This document shows positions 9,030-15,100 of a DNA stretch of 18,069 nucleotides, piece by piece (the first letter of the stretch is position 1; the number at the start of each line of letters is the position of its first letter). The position numbers and the translations under genes were made by a program. The notes beneath the pieces are model-generated. The model was not told the origin of the DNA. It saw only the letters and a list, made by a program, of their open reading frames with translations, and made no database searches. The stretch lies in NCBI GenBank assembly GCA_001275005.1, contig JWZX01000065.1, positions 1 to 18,069 of the forward strand, read 5' to 3'. Origin of the DNA: Chrysochromulina tobinii (Eukaryota; Haptophyta; Prymnesiales; Chrysochromulinaceae).

Positions 9030-9357
9030 GACGAACCGGATTCGGCGCGACGCGAAGCTCGCTCGGCCTCTGCTTGCAATCTTTCTAAGAAGTTTATTTA
9101 TGTTCCGTAACGGCAGCGTCCATTGTAACGGCTACAAGCGAGCGCCCAGATCGAGACGCTTTTTTCGGACGGCAACTGTTCAGCCGAGCACCTGAAACCG
9201 AGAACACCCAGCTACGCCACACCATATGCGCACACCGCGGCGGGCGCACAGAAAACTTCTGCTTGCGCGTCGTCGCCGCCATTGGCTACCGATGAGAGCC
9301 ACTCGCCTGCTTGCTCTACACTGGCCCTACAAAGGTACAACGTCGCTCTTCGCTGCC
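9030..9357. promoter_or_regulatory. Divergent MYB / kinase promoter with two GTAACGGC boxes
   Basis: 328 bp separate the MYB start (9029) from the kinase MGC start (9358). The octamer GTAACGGC occurs twice in the same orientation, at 9107-9114 and 9125-9132. Each holds AACGG, the core read by MYB R2R3 domains. A TATA-like ATAAATAAA, read on the minus strand, lies at 9101-9093, about 64-72 bp upstream of the MYB ATG. An in-frame ATG at 9226 would lengthen the kinase through Arg-rich sequence and shorten this region, but it is disfavoured. Confidence 0.55.
9107..9132 (+). promoter_or_regulatory. Paired AACGG (MYB-type) sites
   Basis: Two identical GTAACGGC octamers have starts 18 bp apart. AACGG is the core of MYB recognition elements and of the plant MSA element. 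Their position next to an R2R3-MYB start codon suggests autoregulation, which is an inference only. Confidence 0.4.
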
Positions 9358-11809
9358 ATGGGTTGCTTGCCATCGTCTGTTTCGCGCGATGCTGAGCCCG
9401 ACGAAGGTGAACGGATGACGACGGAATCATCGACCGATAGAAGCTCTTCTAGCCACTGGCAGCGGCCAGCGGCGGTGAGACGGCGCAGACTCTTCTCCGG
9501 ATCCCACAGAGCCTTCAACGGGGATGGCTGCGCCCAGAAGAAGACGCCTAAGACCGAAGCGGACCGTATGAGCTTGCTCGACGCTCTGAGCGAAGGCACG
9601 CTCCTCGGCGCCCTCGCCTCGCAGGAGCTCAATGAGTTGATCGACTACATGGAAGTCGTGGTGATGCAGCAGGGTCAGAAGTGCGATCTTGGCGGTTGCC
9701 TCTGTGTCGTGCTCGAGGGCGAAGTGGAAAGAAGCTCTGGCACGCACTCGAACGATGAGAGCGGCGGTGTCTCTCAAAAGCACATAGCGGGCGCAGTCTT
9801 TGGCCAGGTGGGACTCTTTGACAACAGCGGGTAACGGCACGCTGGACGACTCCACTTTCATTCGCCCACTAGCCCCCGGCCCTTTACATCCTCGCTCGCT
9901 TACGGGCAGTCGTGATCTCGAGTCTCGCCTTCACAGTGTCGCTGGTGGAGTGCATGCACTCGCCACCTGTCCATCCCGCCTGTGCAAGCTTCCTGGGACG
10001 GCGTATCGACGCGCCATGGAGTACACACGACAGGCGAACATCAAGACAAACATGAGGCTGTTGAGCACCATTCCGATCTTCAACAAGCTCACGATCGCTG
10101 AACGCCTCCAGGTAGCCGACTTGAGTGTTACACGCTCATTCCAAAGGAACGAAATCATCGTGCGTGAGGGCGAAGTCGGTGATACCTTTTACATCCTTCG
10201 TCAGGGTGGCGCTATCGTCACACGCGGTACCAACTCTTTTGGTTTGCCCCAGCGCATCGACTACAAATACCCAGGGGATTACTTCGGCGAGGCTGCCCTG
10301 TTAGAGGGGCTGCCACGAAATGCTACTGTCGCCGCTGCTCAGCCTGGCACAGAGGCGCTTTGCATCGAAAAGGCTCTATTCAACGATCGACTTCTCGGCC
10401 CCTTGTCGGAAATCATGGGCCGAAGTGAGAGCACTATCCAGCAACACATGGTCGTTTCTGTGCCATTGCTCGCCCAGCTGACAGCCGAGCGGCGTGACGC
10501 GCTTGTCGGCCGCCTCAGAATCGAAACTTTCGACCAGGGCAGGTTCGTCTTTGAACAGGGCGCCCTTGGCGATCGCTTGTACATCATCAAAGCTGGCGAG
10601 GTCGTTGTTACTGAACGCAACGAGAGGGGTGAACAACGGCAAATCGATCACCTCTCCGTCGGCCAATGCTTTGGCGAGCGGGCCTTGCTCAAAGAGGAGC
10701 CACGTATGGCAAGCGTGCGCGCTGCGACCAAGCTGGAGTGCTATTCCCTGAGCTATCGTGATTTTGCCGAGCTCGGGCTGGCGCATGATGTTGACTGGAG
10801 CCGCCGTTGGGACATGGAGGACACGCGCGATGTCTCGCAGCTTCGCGTACTAAGCGTTTTGGGTGCGGGTGCATTTGGCACGGCCTGGCTTGTGAAACAC
10901 CAGAAGACTGATCGCCAGTACGCGCTGAAGGCGCTCGAGAAGCGTACGGTCATGCGCCAGAACTGGACGTATGTCGTTGTGCGCGAAAAGGAGCTGCTCC
11001 AGTCGCTCGAACCGCATCCGTTCGTGATCACGATACATAATGCCTTCCAGAGCCCGACGCATCTCTTCATGCTCATGGAACTTGCACCAGGAGGAGAACT
11101 GTTCCAGCTACTCGAGACCGTCGAGCGCTTCCCACCTGAGCAGGCTCGCTTCTTTGTCGGCTGCGTCGTCCTCGCCATCGGTCACTTGCATCGGCACGAC
11201 ATCGTCTTCCGAGACCTGAAGGCAGAGAATTTGCTGATCTCAGGGACAGGATACCTAAAGCTGATCGACATGGGCTTTGCCAAGCGTCTCGCCAAGGGTG
11301 AGAAAGCCTACACGCTTTGTGGCACGCCCTATTACCTGGCGCCCGAGATGATTCTACACCAAGGCCACGGCTTTGCGCTCGACTGGTGGACGGTGGGTGT
11401 TCTGACTTACGAGATGATTGGGGGTGGGCCACCCTTCACCGGCAATTCTGAGATGGAGGTCTACGGCAAAGTGACACGTCTCAACTACTCCTGCTCGCCC
11501 TCTCACTTTCCAGAGCATTCAATCAGCTTCATCTCACAGCTTCTCAAGAAAGAGCCCGAGATGCGCCTCGGTAGTCTCGTTGGCAAACAGCGCAACGGCG
11601 TAAACGACGTGATGGCACACGAGTGGTTTCATGGATTTAGCTGGGACGATCTGATGGGGCAACGGCTGCGGGCGAGCTACATACCGCCGCCTCGCACGTA
11701 CAAGTGCGGCGGATCACCAGATCCTTCGAATCGAATCCTTCGTGAGAATCTTAATCTCGAGGACGTGTGCAATAGCCCGTCTGACTGCGGATACTGGGTG
11801 GGGTGGTGA
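9358..11809 (+). CDS. Cyclic-nucleotide-dependent AGC kinase (PKG-type), three CNB domains, join(9358..9830,9937..11809)
   Basis: Spliced product 781 residues. The start at 9358 has a good context (GCCATGG) and gives MGCLPSS, an N-myristoylation plus Cys3 palmitoylation pattern known in protist PKGs. CNB-A spans about 71-190, CNB-B about 199-320 and CNB-C about 321-440. CNB-B has an intact phosphate cassette (YFGEAALLEGLPRNATV, with the Thr that favours cGMP), and so does CNB-C (CFGERALLKEEPRMASV). CNB-A reads FGQVGLFDN then SGVAGGV, lacking the Glu and Arg that bind the cyclic phosphate, so it probably does not bind. Kinase: Gly loop GAGAFGTAW (about 467), Lys489, FRDLKAEN (Asp584), IDMGFAK (Asp602; DMG for DFG), TLCGTPYYLAPE, and an AGC tail. 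All catalytic residues are present. cGMP preference over cAMP is inferred. Without splicing, the frame stops at 9832. Confidence 0.9.
9831..9936 (+). other. Spliceosomal intron, 106 nt, in the kinase gene
   Basis: Donor GG|GTAACG is at 9831 and acceptor CCTTCACAG|TG at 9936, preceded by a pyrimidine-rich run. A CTTAC branch-point candidate lies at 9899-9903, 34 nt before the acceptor. Removal joins phase 2 to the downstream frame exactly and restores the CNB-A fold (LFDNSGVAGGVHALAT). An AG at 9909 also keeps frame but is only about 6 nt from the branch-point candidate and would add residues not expected in a CNB domain. Confidence 0.85.
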
Positions 11810-12189
11810 CAGACTTGGGTAGGTATCGCCGATGCCCGGGCTATGCGCCGGAGGCAAGAGTCTGTCTTCCGATGCGTGGAAGAGGGAAGCCCGGATACTG
11901 AGTTACCGTACGATGCCCTATTTGTCTGCATAAGTGCGTGGTCATCGGTGTCGCTCCACCCTCTCCAAGCAACCGTCTTGGATTTAAGGGTTAAGGGTTG
12001 CGGTTGGCTTCGGGGTCCTTTGGGGTTCTCACTGTCAGGGGTGAAAGCCAGTCAGGGGTCAACTTACTAAACGTATACCGGGGTTGTGGGAGAGGGAGTT
12101 GCACACGCTTCTAAACTGCTCCACTAGGAGCAAATCGTGTCGCCTGCTCTTCACCACCGCACGTGGAACGGTAATCTGCCGCGCCCTAC
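11810..12189. other. Convergent intergenic region, 380 bp, with short G-rich direct repeats
   Basis: This region lies between the kinase stop and the stop of the large minus-strand gene. It contains TTAAGGG twice in tandem (11984-11997), a GTCAGGGGT nonamer twice (12034-12042 and 12051-12059), and four GGGG runs between 12012 and 12058. Open frames here are under 80 codons and resemble nothing known. It presumably holds both 3' ends. Confidence 0.55.
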
Positions 12190-15100
12190 TCAAGCCTCGA
12201 ACTCGTTCAGCGCCTTGTAGCCTGAAGGCGGGGGCAACCTACTCGGCGCAACCATCCCGTAGCCGTCGGGGATGATGAGCTGATGGGTACCGTTGGGTGA
12301 GATGCTCGTGACCCATCCCTCCTTGAGCCAGCTCGTCGCAAGCCAGCTCGAGTTGATGCCGGCGAGCATGCCCCAGGAGGCGAAGCGCACGCGCGCGCGC
12401 TCGCGCCCCTCCTCGCCAGGCAGTTGCATCCACTTCGTCTCAAGCACCTCGACGCACGTGCCCGGCTGCACATCGCCCAAGTTGGCGCTGTTCAGCTCGG
12501 GCCCCTCGCGCAGCACGAGCGCCGTTCCGCCCACGCGCGGCCGGAGCGGGTCAAAGCCGCGAGTCGTCGTCGTCTTCGATTCGGGAGCTCGAGGGGAGAG
12601 CTTGGTGATGATGTCGGGATGCCCCATCCGCCTACGCGGGCTCAGGATGCTCAGATCGTGAATCTGCTGCTGCTGCTCCTCGTCGCTCTCGGGACGGTAC
12701 TCGAGAAAGAGCCGATGGAGTGGGTCGAGGCCTTTATAACCCGCAGCCGTGAGCTCAGCGTGCGTCACGCGCAGGAAGATGACAAGATCGCGCCAGTCGA
12801 ACCCGCCCTCTTGAAGCTCGCGCAGCTTGTACTGCGCCGCCATCAGCTGGCGAGAGGTGAAGCCAGCGACTCGCAGCGCGCCAGCGTCGAAGCCAACCTC
12901 TTTGAGCTCAGACGGGGTGTATGCAGCGTCCTTGAGGTCGGACGCGCTGTACGAGCCCTCGAGAAGCTCTGAGAGTGTGAACCCAATCTTGCGCAGCACC
13001 TTTGCTGTGTAGCCCGCATGACGCAGCTTGGCAGTCGACCGGCCGTCCACGGCCTGCACCGCGTGATGGGGAACGCCTCCCATGCGGATCTCGTCGAGGC
13101 TGAAGCCCTGGTTCTTCAGGTTCTTGACCGAGTAGATGCCGCGCAGGTCGGCGACCACGAAGCCATACTCCTTCAGCTCCGCCACCTCGTACTTGCCATA
13201 CATTTTGAGCAAAGCGACCGACCGGCCGTCAACTGCCTCAACGGCCCGTTTCGTGAAGCCCGCCTCTTCGAGCTCCACATCTGGAAAGCCGAGCTCCTTG
13301 AGCTCCTTGACGACGCTTCCCGCGTCCTTGAGCGCTTTCGCGCCGTAGCCGTAGGCCTTGAGCTCCTTAGCACTGAACCCGAGCGCGCGCAGCTGGATGG
13401 CATCGAAGCCGGCCTCGCGGAGCGCGCCCACGCCAAAGCCGCATGCGATCAGATCTTTGGCGGTGAAGCCCCCGACCAGCAGCTCCTTGGCACTGTACCC
13501 GACCTCGGCAAGTTGCTTCGCATTCAGCCCAGCCTGGCGCAGCTCCCCCGCGGGTGCCCCGATCGCTCGGAGTGTGGCCACGCTGTAGCCGGCGACCACC
13601 AGATCGAGGACGGAGTAGCCCACTTTGAAGAGCGCATCGGCCAAGTAGCCGCACGCTCTCAGCTCATCGGCGAGGTACCCGCCGTCCTTGAGCTCGCGAA
13701 CGGTCCAACCGCCGTCCTTCCACTCCTCGATGCGGAAGAAGACCTTTCCACGTCGCAGCTCGGTCGCCGTGATGCCGCCTCCCTTGAGCTCCTTGGCTGT
13801 GTAACCACCCTCATCGCCGCCAACGAGGAGAGTCTTGACATCGACCCGGCCACGAGCACCGAACGCGAGCTCGGCTGCCGTGTACCCTTGCTGCTTGAGA
13901 CGCTGCGCCGTGTAGCCGGAGTCCTTGAGCACGGCGATGGGCGTGCCTGCTGCCTTGAGCTGCACCAGCGACGTACCCGCCTCCTTGAGCTCCTGCGCCG
14001 AGTACCCAGCGTTCTGCAGGTCCTCCGCCGAGTATCCGGCTCCCTGCAGGGCGTTGAGGTCGTAACCCACCTCGCGCAACACCAGCGCCGTATGCCCCGC
14101 CTTGCGGAGGTCGAGGGCTTTGTAGCTCGCCGCGAACATCTGGGCGAGCGTGTAGCCCGCATCCGTAGCTTCCTGCGCATCGTAGCCCGCATCGTAGATG
14201 CGCTGGCAATCGTAGCCCGCTCCCTTCATCTCATGCACAGTGTAGCCAGCATCATGCATCATGCCCACCTGGAAGATGAGAGCCTTGCGAAGGTCGAGCG
14301 CGGTAAACTTGGCGTCGCGGATGTCGGGGATGCGATAGCCGGCCTCTCCCAGCTCCGCCGCCTTATACTTGCCATCCTTGAGTTCAACGAGCGTGAACGC
14401 TCTCGAGTCCTTCATCTGCAGCGCCGTGTACCCACCCTCCTTGAGATCCTTAGCCTGGAACCCGAGGGACTTCATCTCGGCCGCCGTGATCTCGGCCTCC
14501 CACATCTCCCGCGGTTTGTAGCCCAAGTCCCTGAGCTGCACCGCTTTGAAGCCGGCTTGCTTGAGCTCCTTGGCTGTGAAGCCACCCGCCTTAAGCTCGA
14601 CGGCCGAGAACGCGAGGTCGAGCAGCTCCTGTACGCCGAAGCCCACATTGCGGAGAATCTCTGCGCTCAGGAGCACTCGAAAATGCGCGCGGCGCACCAT
14701 GCCCTTGCTCATGAGCTGCGCGACGCCCGTCTGCCAGTTGCCGCGCTTGGCAGCACGCTTGGAGGCCGAGTTCACCTCCGCCCTCGCCTCGTTGAAGATC
14801 TTGGCCACCGCGTTGTACGAGGCGTCGATCTCGCCATCGCTCGGCTCCGGGTTGCGATTCTTGCACAGCAGCTCGTACATTGCATGCACCTCCTTGCGTC
14901 CGGGGCCACCCTTGCTCAGAAACGGCGCCGCCGTGAGCGACTTGAGCGCCGTCTGCGGCCCGCTGCGCAGCTTGAGAATGGGTAGCGGCCATAAGGTGTT
15001 TGGGCAGATGATGAGGTTCTCGAGCGCCTCGAGTGCCTTCCGATCTGCTTGCATGACCGTGAGGAGACCCGAGAGAGCCGATCGCTCCTCGCGCTCAATT

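Noticed and set aside
9226-9357. Upstream in-frame kinase starts at 9226 and 9295
   Set aside because: They add Arg-rich sequence with no similarity to PKG N-termini. The ATG at 9358 gives a textbook acylation motif in a better start context.
9800-9936. ATG at 9800 as the start of a separate kinase gene
   Set aside because: The first 45 residues from this start are intron-derived, and half of CNB-A would be left in another gene. A GT-AG intron with a branch-point candidate joins the two frames exactly.
11843-12070. 75-codon plus-strand frame after the kinase gene
   Set aside because: It is short, low in features and lies across G-rich noncoding repeats; nothing supports translation.
12724-14646. 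Classical pentapeptide repeat, ankyrin or LRR domain
   Set aside because: The period is ten, and position i-2 before Leu is usually charged rather than Ala. The ankyrin and LRR signatures (G-TPLH, LxxLxLxxN) are absent.
13018-14985. 655-codon plus-strand open frame antisense to the giant gene
   Set aside because: It stays open because the repeat array on the other strand uses the same few GC-rich codons. Its product is a mirror periodicity (Leu/Arg/Glu) with no independent features.
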